NCBI GenBank assembly: GCA_000488855.1 | Contig: KI535284.1 | Coordinates: forward strand, 372,001 to 436,000 | Direction of reading: 5' to 3' | DNA from: Eubacterium brachy ATCC 33089 | GTDB lineage: Bacteria; Bacillota; Clostridia; Peptostreptococcales; Anaerovoracaceae | DNA: 64,000 nucleotides | Shown here: positions 45,312-55,523 of the stretch, piece by piece | Position numbering within the stretch: the stretch's first letter is position 1 | Layout: each line of letters begins with the position of its first letter | Notes under the pieces: model-generated | Told to the model about the DNA's origin: nothing | The model's input: only the letters and a program-made list of their open reading frames with translations | Database searches by the model: none | Program-made: the position numbers and the translations under genes

Positions 45312-46409
45312 TTACCTATTTAAAATCACATAATATATTATATCTGACGCATCAAGAGGCGCACAAAGTCTCGCATTCTTTGCCATTTCATTCAACAGTT
45401 TTTCATCTTTTTCCAATCTCTTTATCTCATCTATCAATTTTTCTCCGCTCAAATCCTTTTCCTCAAGTAAAACGGCCCCTCCTTTACCAGCAACCGCTTG
45501 CGCGTTGAACATCTGGTGGTTGCCCGCCACATTTGGAGACGGAATCAATATTGAAGGGGTTCCGCATACTGCTATTTCAGACACAGTCAACGCTCCGCTT
45601 CGCGAGATTACCAAGTCAGCTGCTGCTATGTAATTTTGCATGTTATCTATGTATGGCATTATCTTTATGTTGTTCTGTACGTCGACTCCTATTTCCGCAA
45701 GCTCGTTTACTATAGGTTCATAATATCTTTTTCCCGTTCCGAAAAATACTTTGACATCATCTCTGCCGTTGTATTCTTCCACAACCGTCATCATAGCCTT
45801 GTTGAGTTTTGCGGCTCCTTGACTGCCACCAAATGACAGCACGACAAAATCATCCGGAGAAATTCCTAAAGTTTCTCTGGCAACATCTTTTCTCGCTTTG
45901 AAAAACTCATCTCTGACAGGATTTCCCGCTAGAATGTGCTTTTCTTTCTGTTTAAAAAACTTTCCTGCTTCCTCAAAGCCCAAAAAAACATTTTCCACAA
46001 CTTTTTCAAGCATTTTATTCGTCATTCCCGGTATGGCATTTTGCTCGTGAATATAGCACTTAATCCCCATCTTTGAAGCCATTTTTATAACCGGTCCGCA
46101 GACGTAACCTCCTGTGCCTATGACTAAATCGGGCTTAAATTCTTCGATGATTTTTTTAGCTTCTTTTTTGCCCTTCATATAATCCTTGACGACTTTAAAA
46201 TTCTTTATGGGATTGCTTCTGTTTATCCCGCTTACCGTGATGAATTTAATATCGTATCCGTGTTTAGGAACAATTTCCTTTTCCAATCCCCTCTTTGTTC
46301 CCACAAAGAGAATTTCTCCGTTGTTATTTCTCTCTTTAATTCTATCAGCTATGGCAATTGCAGGATAAATGTGTCCTCCTGTTCCGCCACCTGTCATAAT
46401 GACTCTCAT
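45312..46409 (-). CDS. murG: UDP-N-acetylglucosamine transferase MurG
   Basis: Glycosyltransferase of 365 residues that adds GlcNAc to lipid I to form lipid II at the inner membrane face. The start MRVIMTGGGTGGHIYPAIA has the G-loop; VIGTGGYVCGP, FGGSQGAAKLN and VISRSGALTVSEI follow. GAGG six bases upstream supports the ATG at 46409. Confidence 0.97.
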   Translation of the reverse strand: MRVIMTGGGTGGHIYPAIAIADRIKERNNNGEILFVGTKRGLEKEIVPKHGYDIKFITVSGINRSNPIKNFKVVKDYMKGKKEAKKIIEEFKPDLVIGTGGYVCGPVIKMASKMGIKCYIHEQNAIPGMTNKMLEKVVENVFLGFEEAGKFFKQKEKHILAGNPVRDEFFKARKDVARETLGISPDDFVVLSFGGSQGAAKLNKAMMTVVEEYNGRDDVKVFFGTGKRYYEPIVNELAEIGVDVQNNIKIMPYIDNMQNYIAAADLVISRSGALTVSEIAVCGTPSILIPSPNVAGNHQMFNAQAVAGKGGAVLLEEKDLSGEKLIDEIKRLEKDEKLLNEMAKNARLCAPLDASDIIYYVILNR

Positions 46410-46487
46410 AAAATACCTCAATTCACATTATATAACTTGTAACTATTGTAAAATATTTTTCACATATATATCTGCACATATTTGATA

Positions 46488-47768
46488 TCAACTGTCATCT
46501 CCTATATATTGCCGTTTTGCAATCGGTTTTTTCGAATGTCTTGCGATATTCAACAAGATACCGACCGCTGCACAGTACACCCACGTCGCATTTCCACCAT
46601 AGCTGACAAACGGTAACGCCACACCTGTAGCGGGCATGGACGACGTAACTATGGCAATGTTCAACAACACTTGAATTCCTATCATCATAACTATTCCGGA
46701 TGCCATTAACATTCCGAACCTGTCCTGAGCTCTCAAAGCTACTCTCAAGCCTCTCCATATTAAAATCGTAAACACTCCTACCATGGCAACAATGCCTACA
46801 AATCCCAGTTCTTCACCGATTATAGCCAGTATAAAATCCGTCTGCGGTTCGGGTAAGTACAGCGCCTTTTGTATGCTTCCTCCCGGACCCTTTCCCAGTA
46901 TGCCTCCCGAGCCTAGAGCCAGCAGAGAAGCTACCACCTGTGTAGATTCACCTGTGGGATCTTTGAACGGATCAAGAAACGTCATAACTCTCGCAACTCT
47001 ATACCCTCCGCTGAGAATTAACGCTGCAGCTCCCGTCGCACCTATGCCTATGGCACCGATGAAATAGATTTTGTTCAATCCCGCTATGAAGGTTATCGCA
47101 CCGATTATAAAAACTATTGTCATGGCAGTCGACATGTTGGGTTGTTTCATTATCATCCACACATATATAGCTATGACTATCCCGATAGGCAACAACGATC
47201 TCTTCGGCGAATTCACATCCAATCCTTTTTTCGACAATATTGCTGAAACGAAAATTATTCCCGCAACTTTTGCGATTTCTCCCGGCATAATGGTTATTCC
47301 GAGATTTATCCATCTCCTAGCATTGTTTATGGTTATCCCAAACGGTGTAAACACCAATGCCAAAAGTCCTATGCTCACCAACATTATCAATTTCGAATAT
47401 CTTTTATAAACTCTGTAATCCACATACGATACTCCTATCATAATCAGGGCTCCAACTGTAGACAATCCCGCATTTTTTATCAAAAATCCGTAGGGCGATC
47501 TACCTTTGGACAACTCCGAATAATAAGACGCACTGAAAACCATCAAAACACCCAGAACCAAAAGTATTACAGTCATAATCATTATTCCGAAATCCGTCCT
47601 CGGAACATTTATCGCCTTAACTGCACTCACACTTCTGGAAATCTTGGAAGCTATTCTGTGTTTTCTCCCCTTTATTTTATTTTTTCTCGAAATTTCCGTC
47701 ACAGTACTATGCTCTTTCGGCTTAGCACTCCTTTTCCTGCTTTTTACTTTCTCAGTTCCCTTACGCAA
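46488..47768 (-). CDS. ftsW: Lipid II polymerase FtsW (SEDS family)
   Basis: Membrane protein of about 426 residues with ten hydrophobic segments. LPEPQTDFILAIIGEELGFVG and MPATGVALPFVSYGG are SEDS signatures; the catalytic aspartate is in the loop around LPEPQTDF or close by. A basic N-terminal tail of about 50 residues precedes the first membrane segment. The start is uncertain: the frame begins at a TTG at 47768, overlapping the murD end by 25 bases, and a GTG at codon 23 is also possible. It works with the PBP of this cluster. Confidence 0.93.
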   Translation of the reverse strand: MRKGTEKVKSRKRSAKPKEHSTVTEISRKNKIKGRKHRIASKISRSVSAVKAINVPRTDFGIMIMTVILLVLGVLMVFSASYYSELSKGRSPYGFLIKNAGLSTVGALIMIGVSYVDYRVYKRYSKLIMLVSIGLLALVFTPFGITINNARRWINLGITIMPGEIAKVAGIIFVSAILSKKGLDVNSPKRSLLPIGIVIAIYVWMIMKQPNMSTAMTIVFIIGAITFIAGLNKIYFIGAIGIGATGAAALILSGGYRVARVMTFLDPFKDPTGESTQVVASLLALGSGGILGKGPGGSIQKALYLPEPQTDFILAIIGEELGFVGIVAMVGVFTILIWRGLRVALRAQDRFGMLMASGIVMMIGIQVLLNIAIVTSSMPATGVALPFVSYGGNATWVYCAAVGILLNIARHSKKPIAKRQYIGDDS

Positions 47769-49126
47769 TTTTTAAAATCTTTCCCTCTTTCTTCAAAGCT
47801 GTTATACATATCCCAACTTGCACATGCAGGTGACAGAAGAACGGTATAACCGCTTTCTGCTATTCTGTATGCCTCTTTCACACACGTTTCCATATCCTTT
47901 AGTATCACGCTCGAATATCCTTTCTTTTCAACTTCCGCTTTTAATTTCGTAGCTGTTGCTCCCATTAGCAGGACGCTTTTTACTTTATCTCCAAAGCTTT
48001 CCACAAATGTATCGAACTTTGAATTCTTATCGTATCCTCCCGCGATTAAGATTATCGGCTCCTTTATGGCTTCTATGGCTTTTATAGCCGCATCCGGGTT
48101 GGTTCCCTTGGAGTCGTTTACAAATTTTATGCCGTCTATTTCATCTACCAGTTCCAACCTGTGCTCAACGCCGTCGAATTCTCTCAAAACATCGGCTATA
48201 ATATCAGCTCCGATTCCTCCAAAATAGGCTATTGCCGTCGCGGCTAAAGCGTTTTCCAAATTGTGATTTCCAGGGATTTTAACTTCATCGATGTTACAAA
48301 CCGTGATGGCATTTCCATCTTCGTCCTTTATCGTTATCTCTTCTCTTCCATCGTTGATTTTTACAAAAACGCCGAACTTTAAGTCGCCTTCTCTGCTAAA
48401 AGGAACCATAGTCGCTCTGGTCCTCTTCACAAGACCCAATGCATTTTTATCATCAAAGTTGACGACTATATAATCCTCATCTCCTTGATTCTTAGTGATC
48501 TTCGCCTTCGCTTCTCCATATCCACTCATGGTTTTATGCCTATCCATGTGGTCTTCTGTCAGGTTTAAAATAGCCGACACGTATGGTCTGAACTCATCTA
48601 TGCTCTCCAGCTGAAAACTGCTGATCTCTGTAACGTAAATCGTGTTTTCATCTCCGCTCAACACTTCTTTGATAACAGGCGAACCGATGTTTCCAGCAAC
48701 TCTGACATCTTCCTCAACTCTCTTAAATATTTCTCCGACTAAAGTAGTTGTCGTAGTTTTACCGTTGGTCCCGGTTATACCTATGAATTTACCGTTTGCC
48801 AGTCGATATGCCAGCTCCAGTTCTCCTATCACCGAAATGCCTTTATCATCTAATTTTTGAATAATCGAGTTATCCATGGGAACGCCCGGACTGACGACCG
48901 TCAAATCAAATTCTTCCAAATTCTGAATTTCTTCTCCGAAATATCCCTTCTCGTATTTTCCTTCAATCTGAATCTTTACATCTTCAGAGAGCTTATCAAA
49001 CGTTTTTTCATCCTGTATAAATACTTTACTGCCCAATTGGTGAAGCACTTCCAGAGTTGCTACTCCCGATCTGCCCATCCCGACAACTAAAATATTTTTA
49101 TCTTTGTACCAATTTCTATCTTTCAT
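47744..49126 (-). CDS. murD: UDP-N-acetylmuramoylalanine--D-glutamate ligase
   Basis: Mur ligase of 460 residues that adds D-Glu to the peptide stem. The ATP loop is GITGTNGKTTTTTLVGEI near residue 115. NLTEDHMDRHKTM, KIPGNHNLENALAATA and VNDSKGTNPDAAIKAI follow; the last is the MurD-typical motif. It lies between mraY and ftsW. Confidence 0.97.
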   Translation of the reverse strand: MKDRNWYKDKNILVVGMGRSGVATLEVLHQLGSKVFIQDEKTFDKLSEDVKIQIEGKYEKGYFGEEIQNLEEFDLTVVSPGVPMDNSIIQKLDDKGISVIGELELAYRLANGKFIGITGTNGKTTTTTLVGEIFKRVEEDVRVAGNIGSPVIKEVLSGDENTIYVTEISSFQLESIDEFRPYVSAILNLTEDHMDRHKTMSGYGEAKAKITKNQGDEDYIVVNFDDKNALGLVKRTRATMVPFSREGDLKFGVFVKINDGREEITIKDEDGNAITVCNIDEVKIPGNHNLENALAATAIAYFGGIGADIIADVLREFDGVEHRLELVDEIDGIKFVNDSKGTNPDAAIKAIEAIKEPIILIAGGYDKNSKFDTFVESFGDKVKSVLLMGATATKLKAEVEKKGYSSVILKDMETCVKEAYRIAESGYTVLLSPACASWDMYNSFEERGKDFKNCVRELRK

Positions 49127-49147
49127 AATATCTCCTTAAATCTGGAA

Positions 49148-50119
49148 CTACGCGAGGAATCTTCCTATCAATGCCGCTATGATAGTTATGAACCACAGCA
49201 CGTATACAACATTTACTTCCTTCATCCCGCTTTCCTCAAAGTGATGATGCAAAGGTGCCATTTTAAACAATCTTTTTCCTCCTGTCAATTTGAAATAGCC
49301 CACTTGCAATACCACTGACAAAGTTTCCAGCACATATACTATACCGATTATAGGCAATAAAAATTCCATTTTTATCATAAATGCCGCTACTGTAATCCCA
49401 CCGCCTATAGCAAGGGAACCTGTGTCTCCCATGAATATTTTAGCAGGATTTTTATTAAAAACCAAGAACCCTAAGCATGCTCCTGCTAAGGCCTTAAAAA
49501 AAACTTCACTCGATATATTATGCATATTCCCTGCAATATATCCCATATACATACAGACTATAAATGTGACCCCGCCGGCAAGACCGTCCAATCCATCCGT
49601 CAAATTCACTCCGTTAGTCATGGCGAGCATAGTGAATACTACAAAAGGAATATACAATACCCCAAAGTCAATGTATATCTTTGCAAAAGGTATGTACACG
49701 TCAGTACCGAGTCCGGAAAATTTTGCCATATATACTGCGAAACAAATTGCAAATAACAGCTGCAATCCAAATTTTTGATACGGTTTCAATCCTTCATTCT
49801 GTTTTTTTATCACTTTTAAATAATCGTCTAAAAATCCGATTATTCCAAATGCTACAAATCCGCTTATAGCAACCACCACGTTCAGCGTATTTCCTTGACT
49901 ATAACCTCCCACAAAACTTGCTATAACAACAGCCAGTATGATTGCTATGCCTCCCATTGACGGAGTACCGCTCTTCTTTTGATGGGATTTAGGCCCTTCT
50001 TCTCTTATGTTTTGACCCAATTGTTTCCTTTGGATTATGGGTATAGCTTTTTTTGTAAATATAAACGCCAATAAAAATCCCAATACCACTGTCCATGAAC
50101 CATTGCTTAACGCATACAT
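49148..50119 (-). CDS. mraY: Phospho-N-acetylmuramoyl-pentapeptide-transferase
   Basis: Membrane enzyme of 323 residues that makes lipid I from undecaprenyl phosphate. About ten membrane segments. The catalytic motifs GFLDDYLKVIKKQNEGL, TNGVNLTDGLDGLAGG and APLHHHFEESG are complete. It lies between murF (four bases away) and murD. Confidence 0.97.
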   Translation of the reverse strand: MYALSNGSWTVVLGFLLAFIFTKKAIPIIQRKQLGQNIREEGPKSHQKKSGTPSMGGIAIILAVVIASFVGGYSQGNTLNVVVAISGFVAFGIIGFLDDYLKVIKKQNEGLKPYQKFGLQLLFAICFAVYMAKFSGLGTDVYIPFAKIYIDFGVLYIPFVVFTMLAMTNGVNLTDGLDGLAGGVTFIVCMYMGYIAGNMHNISSEVFFKALAGACLGFLVFNKNPAKIFMGDTGSLAIGGGITVAAFMIKMEFLLPIIGIVYVLETLSVVLQVGYFKLTGGKRLFKMAPLHHHFEESGMKEVNVVYVLWFITIIAALIGRFLA

Positions 50120-50123
50120 ATAA

Positions 50124-51530
50124 CTATTCTCCTAACCACTCTTTAATATCCTTGACCAAAATGTCCAATGACATTCCTCTGGATGCTTTAAACAAGACAA
50201 CATCTCCTGCTTTGAGCTCCCTTTTCAAAAATTCCGACAATTTTTTAATCGATTGAAAATTGTTGTCTTCGTCTATAAATTTACCTAACTCTCCTACAGA
50301 AAAGAGTTTATCTACTCTTTCTCTTGTGTATTCTCCAACTTCTCTGTGAAATTTTTCAGTTTCTTTTCCCAGCTCATACATATCTCCCAGTACCGCAATC
50401 CTTCGATTGTTACGATAGCTGTGCAAAACATCTACAGCTGCTTTCACGGAATCGGGACTAGCGTTATACGAATCATCAATTATCAGAATATCTTTCGACC
50501 GAGTCATCTCCAGCCTATTTCCCGTTATTTCAACCTTTGCAAGCCCTGATTTTATCAAATCTCTATCTATTCCAAGCATTTCCGCTACAGCTATTGCAAG
50601 CGCCGCATTTTCACCGTTATGTTTTCCCTTCAAAGGTATGCTGAATTTTTCCTGCTTAATTCCACCTTTATCTCTGAACCCCATTATCACTTCTATTCCG
50701 TAATCAGTCTCAGAAATACTTTCCAGCCTAAAGTTATCCCTGTTTTTATCGCCGATCAACGCTGTTAAAATCAGATTGCTGCGATATGCCGACGAATAAG
50801 ACTTGAGGTCATCAGGAAAAAATTTTCCGTCATCAAGTGCTATGAGACAATCTCCTTCTCTCATGAAGGCAGTTATATCCATCTTTTCCAGGAATATCTC
50901 TTTTTGCGTTTTGAAATGTTCCATATGAGATAATCCTATATTGGTTATCACAGCTACGTTCGGTCTGACTATATCAGCGATTTCGAATATCTCCCCTCTG
51001 TGATCGGTGCCCATCTCAATGACCGCAACTCGAGTATCCTCTTCCAATTGGAAAACCGTCAACGGTACGCCCACATTTGAATTGTAATTTTTAGGATTTT
51101 TTATAGTCTTAAACTTCTCGCTGCATATGCTGTAAATCATATCTCTAGTGGTTGTCTTTCCAGTGCTTCCTGTCACCCCTACAACGACGGGCCTTATTTT
51201 TTCCACATAATCCTTTGCCATCAGTTGCAGTGCTTTTACGGTATTATCAACCTCTATTACTGTTGTCCTGTCTCCGAGCGAGTCTAAAAAAGAAATACCT
51301 CGATTTCTTACAAAATCCTTTTCGACAACAACTGCAACCGCGCCTTTTTCTACAGCGCTTTCAACGAAGTCATGTCCGTCGAACAAATCTCCCCTGATGG
51401 CAAAAAATATTCCTTCGCACTCTATCAGTCGTGAGTCTTGATACACCTGCGAAAAACTCGTTTCACCGCTTCCGCATATCACAGTTCCACCGATGGTATT
51501 CACAATTTCATTCACCGTAGTTCTAATCAT
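50124..51530 (-). CDS. murF: UDP-N-acetylmuramoyl-tripeptide--D-alanyl-D-alanine ligase
   Basis: Mur ligase of 468 residues. The ATP loop is VGVTGSTGKTTTRDMIYS; IEMGTDHRGEIFEIA and NAALAIAVAEMLGI match the family, and DDSYNASPDSVKAAVDVL is the MurF signature. It adds D-Ala-D-Ala to complete the pentapeptide. The upstream neighbour is the PBP and mraY follows. Confidence 0.97.
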   Translation of the reverse strand: MIRTTVNEIVNTIGGTVICGSGETSFSQVYQDSRLIECEGIFFAIRGDLFDGHDFVESAVEKGAVAVVVEKDFVRNRGISFLDSLGDRTTVIEVDNTVKALQLMAKDYVEKIRPVVVGVTGSTGKTTTRDMIYSICSEKFKTIKNPKNYNSNVGVPLTVFQLEEDTRVAVIEMGTDHRGEIFEIADIVRPNVAVITNIGLSHMEHFKTQKEIFLEKMDITAFMREGDCLIALDDGKFFPDDLKSYSSAYRSNLILTALIGDKNRDNFRLESISETDYGIEVIMGFRDKGGIKQEKFSIPLKGKHNGENAALAIAVAEMLGIDRDLIKSGLAKVEITGNRLEMTRSKDILIIDDSYNASPDSVKAAVDVLHSYRNNRRIAVLGDMYELGKETEKFHREVGEYTRERVDKLFSVGELGKFIDEDNNFQSIKKLSEFLKRELKAGDVVLFKASRGMSLDILVKDIKEWLGE

Positions 51531-51546
51531 TTTATCCCCTATAAAA

Positions 51547-53592
51547 TTACTCTCTGTAGAGATATATTACTCCATTTTTATTAACTCTGCCTCCCGCTGA
51601 CGGGTATTGCTCTCTGATTATGAAATCCTTCTCCTTGTCCAAAGCCGGAATTATCTTATACTTCAACCCTGCTTTGTCGATTTTCTTTTTGGCATTGCTG
51701 AGTTTTAAACCTTTTACATCCGGAACTTCAACAGTCTCATCGTCTTTATTCTTCTTCTCCTCTTCCGTGTAGTTAGGTTTTATATCTTTATATTTTAACA
51801 CTTTCTCCAAAAGTTCGCTAGATGCCGGTGCCGCAATTTCTCCACCATGTGCGCCTGCCGCCGGACTGTCAATTATGTACAAAATTGTAAATCTCGGGTT
51901 TTCCATAGGCACCATTCCCACAAAAGACGCTATTACATCATCGGTATATCCTCCTTTTTCAGCCGGAACTTGAGATGTACCCGTTTTCCCACCTACTTTA
52001 TATCCTGCGATTTTAGCTTTCTTTCCTGTGGAGTTATCCACTACGTACTGCATTATCGTACGCATTTCAGCTGCGGTTTCTTTGGATATCGCCTGTCTCA
52101 CCACCACCGGTTTCGTTTCTCTTATGACATTTCCGGATTTATCTGTAACTTTTTTCAAAATATGAGGTTGCATCAGCTTTCCGTCGTTGCCCATGGCTGA
52201 AATAGCCGTTACAAGCTGAACCGGCGTCACAGCATTGGTTTGACCGAATCCCATTATGGCGAGATCTAAAGGTCTTGCATTTTTTTCCTTCAACAAAATC
52301 GGGTTGGCTTCTCCCGGGAAATCTATCCCTGTCTTTTCGGTCAATCCGAACAAATCCAAATATCTATAAAATTTTTCCTTTCCCAATCTCAACGCCAGCT
52401 GCATGAAAACAGGATTGCATGAATTTCCCACGCCTTGATACAAATTCTGTTTTCCGTGCGGTTTATCAAAGCTCCAGCACTTGACTTTAATTCCCGATAC
52501 GGTGTGGTATCCCACGCACTTGAAAGTATCGTCTTTGTTTGTTATTCCCTCCTCCAGGCAAGCGGCGGCAGTTACTAATTTCGCTGTTGATCCGGGTTCA
52601 TAGACATTGCTCAGCAACGGATTTCTCCATATTTCATTCAAGTACTTTATCTTTTCACCGTTGCTCATTTTGTTAAATTTCTTCTTCTCCTCACTATCTA
52701 AAGGCTCTTTTGAATTGTTCGGATCGAAGCTGGGATATGATGCCATGGATAAAATTTCTCCCGTCTTCGTATCCATAATTATACAGCTCGCCCTTTTGGC
52801 TTTGTTTTTTTCTTTCGCTTCTCTAACGCTCTGCTCCGTATATGTCTGAATTACTTGATCTATAGTTAGAGTAACATCGTTTCCGTCTTCAGGTCTATAG
52901 TATTTTTCTTCACCGGAAGCGAGCGGGTTTCCCTTCGCATCGGTGTTCTTAAGCCATCTTCCCTGCACTCCTGAAAGATAGTTATTGTATTCCAGCTCTA
53001 CTCCCGAAAGTCCTGAATTACCTTCTCTTGTACTTCCGAGGGTATGCGATAGAAAATCTCCCATAGGATAGTACCTTCTAGCTTCATTTTCAACCGAAAT
53101 ACCCGGTATTCCCATTTTCTTAATCTCTTCGCCTTTTTCCTTTTTTAAATTTTGAGCTATCTTCACAATTTTCCGTTTATTTTCATTCAGCGTTTTTTTA
53201 ATTTCATCAGGTTTTTTATCAATTAGCTTTGCCAGGGTATTCACATTGTCATCATAAAGCTCTTCTTTGGTTTTCTTCTTATCCTCAGCTTTTTCTTTTC
53301 TGGTCTTGGTTCCCCTTATCTTATCCATGCCGTCCTTGGATGCCCAAACCGTATAAGAATCCACGTTCACAGCTAACTCTTCCCCGTTTCTATCTAAAAT
53401 TTTTCCACGATTCGGCTTTAACACTTGGTCCTTTTTCTGAATGTTCAGCACTCTTTTAGAGTACTCTTCTCCCTTTACTATTTGAACATATCCCAATCTA
53501 AGGAAGAGCAGTAACAACACCGCTCCGAATATGCCAAAGGCTATCACTATTCTCAATTGACTGATTTTTTGCTGTTCCGCCTGACCTCTCAT
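51547..53592 (-). CDS. Class B penicillin-binding protein with one PASTA domain (FtsI/SpoVD-like)
   Basis: Transpeptidase of 681 residues. One N-terminal membrane anchor (IVIAFGIFGAVLLLLFLRLG) precedes the dimerisation domain. The catalytic motifs are STAK (EPGSTAKLVTAA), SCN (GVGNSCNPVF) and KTG (VGGKTGTSQVP). A single PASTA domain ends the protein (EVPDVKGLKLSNAKKKIDKA). A PASTA tail occurs in SpoVD and in some PBP2x-type proteins, so I cannot tell division from spore cortex function by sequence. GGGAG before the ATG at 53592 supports this start. A terminator separates it from ftsL. Confidence 0.93.
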   Translation of the reverse strand: MRGQAEQQKISQLRIVIAFGIFGAVLLLLFLRLGYVQIVKGEEYSKRVLNIQKKDQVLKPNRGKILDRNGEELAVNVDSYTVWASKDGMDKIRGTKTRKEKAEDKKKTKEELYDDNVNTLAKLIDKKPDEIKKTLNENKRKIVKIAQNLKKEKGEEIKKMGIPGISVENEARRYYPMGDFLSHTLGSTREGNSGLSGVELEYNNYLSGVQGRWLKNTDAKGNPLASGEEKYYRPEDGNDVTLTIDQVIQTYTEQSVREAKEKNKAKRASCIIMDTKTGEILSMASYPSFDPNNSKEPLDSEEKKKFNKMSNGEKIKYLNEIWRNPLLSNVYEPGSTAKLVTAAACLEEGITNKDDTFKCVGYHTVSGIKVKCWSFDKPHGKQNLYQGVGNSCNPVFMQLALRLGKEKFYRYLDLFGLTEKTGIDFPGEANPILLKEKNARPLDLAIMGFGQTNAVTPVQLVTAISAMGNDGKLMQPHILKKVTDKSGNVIRETKPVVVRQAISKETAAEMRTIMQYVVDNSTGKKAKIAGYKVGGKTGTSQVPAEKGGYTDDVIASFVGMVPMENPRFTILYIIDSPAAGAHGGEIAAPASSELLEKVLKYKDIKPNYTEEEKKNKDDETVEVPDVKGLKLSNAKKKIDKAGLKYKIIPALDKEKDFIIREQYPSAGGRVNKNGVIYLYRE

Positions 53593-53653
53593 ACTCACTC
53601 CCACTTCAATTGTAAATCTATGCTAATCTCTCTATATTTGTTTTCGCAATTTA

Positions 53654-53694
53654 TATAAAAAAAGTTGGACAGTATCAAATTTGATGTCCAACTT
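53654..53694 (-). terminator. Intrinsic terminator inside the dcw cluster, between ftsL and the PBP
   Basis: On the minus strand AAGTTGGACA (53694-53685) and TGTCCAACTT (53671-53662) form a perfect 10-bp stem followed by TTTTTTTATAT. It would stop part of the transcripts from mraZ-rsmH-ftsL. A weak possible promoter (TTGCGA, about 18 bases, TAGCAT) follows. Confidence 0.85.
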
Positions 53695-53701
53695 CGATAT
53701 T

Positions 53702-54118
53702 CTATTTGAAAGCTTCCTGTTTCAACTTGTTTGCGAAGTCCGTTTCTTTGTTGTGCTTTCCTATTTTTACAAACTGCGAACTGGTTGGATAAATCATTCC
53801 CAATTTCTGCGAAGCCTCTTTCTCAATTTGACTTCTGCTACCGTGTTCCTGTATGGAGACTTTTAAATTCTGTATTTCGTTTCTCAGTTCTTTATTCTTC
53901 GCCTCAATGCTGTTGTTTCCGTAAGCGGTAGTTGCAACTACTGCAGTCAAAGCTATGACAATCAACAAAACCGCACCTATTGCCATTACCGTAGCAAAAG
54001 CCAGTTTTCTCTCCCCATTTGATAGAGTTTGTTGTTTGCTCTTGCTCTTCTTTTCCATTGTATACACCCTATGTTCTCTTTGAACCGGCTGTACATTATA
54101 TAAGTTTTCTGCTAACAT
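53702..54118 (-). CDS. Cell division protein FtsL-like
   Basis: Protein of 138 residues. A hydrophilic N-terminus of about 45 residues is followed by one membrane segment (MAIGAVLLIVIALTAVVATT) and a short heptad-rich part (NKELRNEIQNLKVSIQEHGS), then SQIEKEASQKLGMIYPTSSQ, the usual FtsL/DivIC ending. It forms a complex with FtsQ/DivIB and DivIC. The start at 54118 has GAGAGG five bases before it. The position between rsmH and the PBP supports the call. Confidence 0.88.
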   Translation of the reverse strand: MLAENLYNVQPVQREHRVYTMEKKSKSKQQTLSNGERKLAFATVMAIGAVLLIVIALTAVVATTAYGNNSIEAKNKELRNEIQNLKVSIQEHGSRSQIEKEASQKLGMIYPTSSQFVKIGKHNKETDFANKLKQEAFK

Positions 54119-54166
54119 TTCTTCCTCTCGCTTGCCACTCACACGCTAACTTAACTGTCATCTATT

Positions 54167-55102
54167 CTAAATTCTCTCAATAATTCTCAACTTGCTGCTC
54201 CTCGATCTGGGATTGTTTTCCAGTTCTTCTCGGGAAGGCGTCATAGGTTTTCGGGTAATTTTCTTTATCTCCGCTACCTTTCCGCACACGCATATCGGAA
54301 ATTCCTTTGGACATGTACACGGATTCGATTTTTCGTTAAAGGTTTCCTTCACAATTCTGTCTTCCAAACTGTGAAAGCTTATCACGCAAAATCGACCGCC
54401 CTCATTTAACACTTCACAAAACTCTCCAACAGCTTTTTTAAGTCGTGAAAGCTCTTCGTTCACTTCAATTCTTATGGCTTGAAAAGTTCTCTTCGCCGGA
54501 TGAGGCCCCTCACGTCGTGCTTTAGCGGGAATTGCCGCCTTGATTACATTTACAAGCTGCTCAGTGGTCTTTATATCTTCCTTTTTTCTCTCTTTTACTA
54601 TGAACTCGGCTATTCTGCTATGCCATCTTTCTTCACCGTATTTTGCGATAACTCTCGAAAGCTCTTTTTCAGAATATCCGTTTATCACATCGTATGCTGT
54701 AAAATGGTCATCTTGGTTCATTCTCATGTCCAGAGGTGCATTTCTCATGTATGAAAATCCTCTTTGAGCATTATCAAGCTGAAATGATGAAACACCTAAG
54801 TCAAGTATTGCCCCATCCACACCGGATAGTTTTAAATCTTTTAAAACGTTCTTTATTTCCGAATAATTACTCTGAATAAATATCTTTCTGCAACTGTACT
54901 TTTCCAACCTTTTGTCGGATGCAACCAACGCATCCTTATCTCTGTCAATCCCTATCAAGAGACCGCTTTTATCCAGTTTTTTGCAAATTTCCTCGCTGTG
55001 TCCGCCACCTCCTAAGGTTCCATCCACGTAGATTCCGTCGCATTTTATGTTCAGCCCTTGAATCACTTCATCTAACATCACCGTTTCGTGTTTAAATTCC
55101 AT
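54167..55102 (-). CDS. rsmH: 16S rRNA (cytosine(1402)-N(4))-methyltransferase
   Basis: Protein of 311 residues starting [17 protein letters not shown]. The SAM-binding loop is [46 protein letters not shown] and [15 protein letters not shown] follow. It methylates the P-site of 16S rRNA. It overlaps mraZ by 11 bases. Confidence 0.98.
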   Translation of the reverse strand: MEFKHETVMLDEVIQGLNIKCDGIYVDGTLGGGGHSEEICKKLDKSGLLIGIDRDKDALVASDKRLEKYSCRKIFIQSNYSEIKNVLKDLKLSGVDGAILDLGVSSFQLDNAQRGFSYMRNAPLDMRMNQDDHFTAYDVINGYSEKELSRVIAKYGEERWHSRIAEFIVKERKKEDIKTTEQLVNVIKAAIPAKARREGPHPAKRTFQAIRIEVNEELSRLKKAVGEFCEVLNEGGRFCVISFHSLEDRIVKETFNEKSNPCTCPKEFPICVCGKVAEIKKITRKPMTPSREELENNPRSRSSKLRIIERI

Positions 55103-55523
55103 AATCCACCATTTTCTCCGCTATTTCGGAATTGGTCATTTGGCTGTCCTCCTCGACTTTTTCATATACCTCTCTGCTCCATATTTCAATTTTGTCGAGA
55201 TATCCTATGGTAGTCAATTTCTTTTCTATACCTACCTTTTCTCTCAACGTCTGCGGAATGGTAATTCTACCTTGTCTGTCCATTTCACACTCTTCTGCGT
55301 TTTTTACACAATTTCTCGCGAACTGTCTGGCATTTGCATCCGTCGCCGGCAACACCTGCAACTTTTTAGCAAAGTTTTCCCATTCAGCTAGGGGATACAG
55401 ATATATGCAATCATCAATTCCCAGTGTCAAAACGACTTTATAGCCCAGTTCTTCCCTAAATTTAGCGGGGACTATCATTCTGTTCTTCGAATCTATTGAA
55501 TTTTCATAAGTTCCCATAAACAT
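55092..55523 (-). CDS. mraZ: Transcriptional regulator MraZ
   Basis: AbrB-like protein of 143 residues, the usual length. [20 protein letters not shown] and the second copy [19 protein letters not shown] are the two SpoVT-AbrB DNA-binding repeats. It heads the dcw cluster and in other bacteria represses its own operon by binding short direct repeats upstream. AGGAGG lies before the ATG at 55523; the frame is open upstream but has no similarity there. Repeats fitting an MraZ array occur at 55651-55752. Confidence 0.97.
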   Translation of the reverse strand: MFMGTYENSIDSKNRMIVPAKFREELGYKVVLTLGIDDCIYLYPLAEWENFAKKLQVLPATDANARQFARNCVKNAEECEMDRQGRITIPQTLREKVGIEKKLTTIGYLDKIEIWSREVYEKVEEDSQMTNSEIAEKMVDYGI

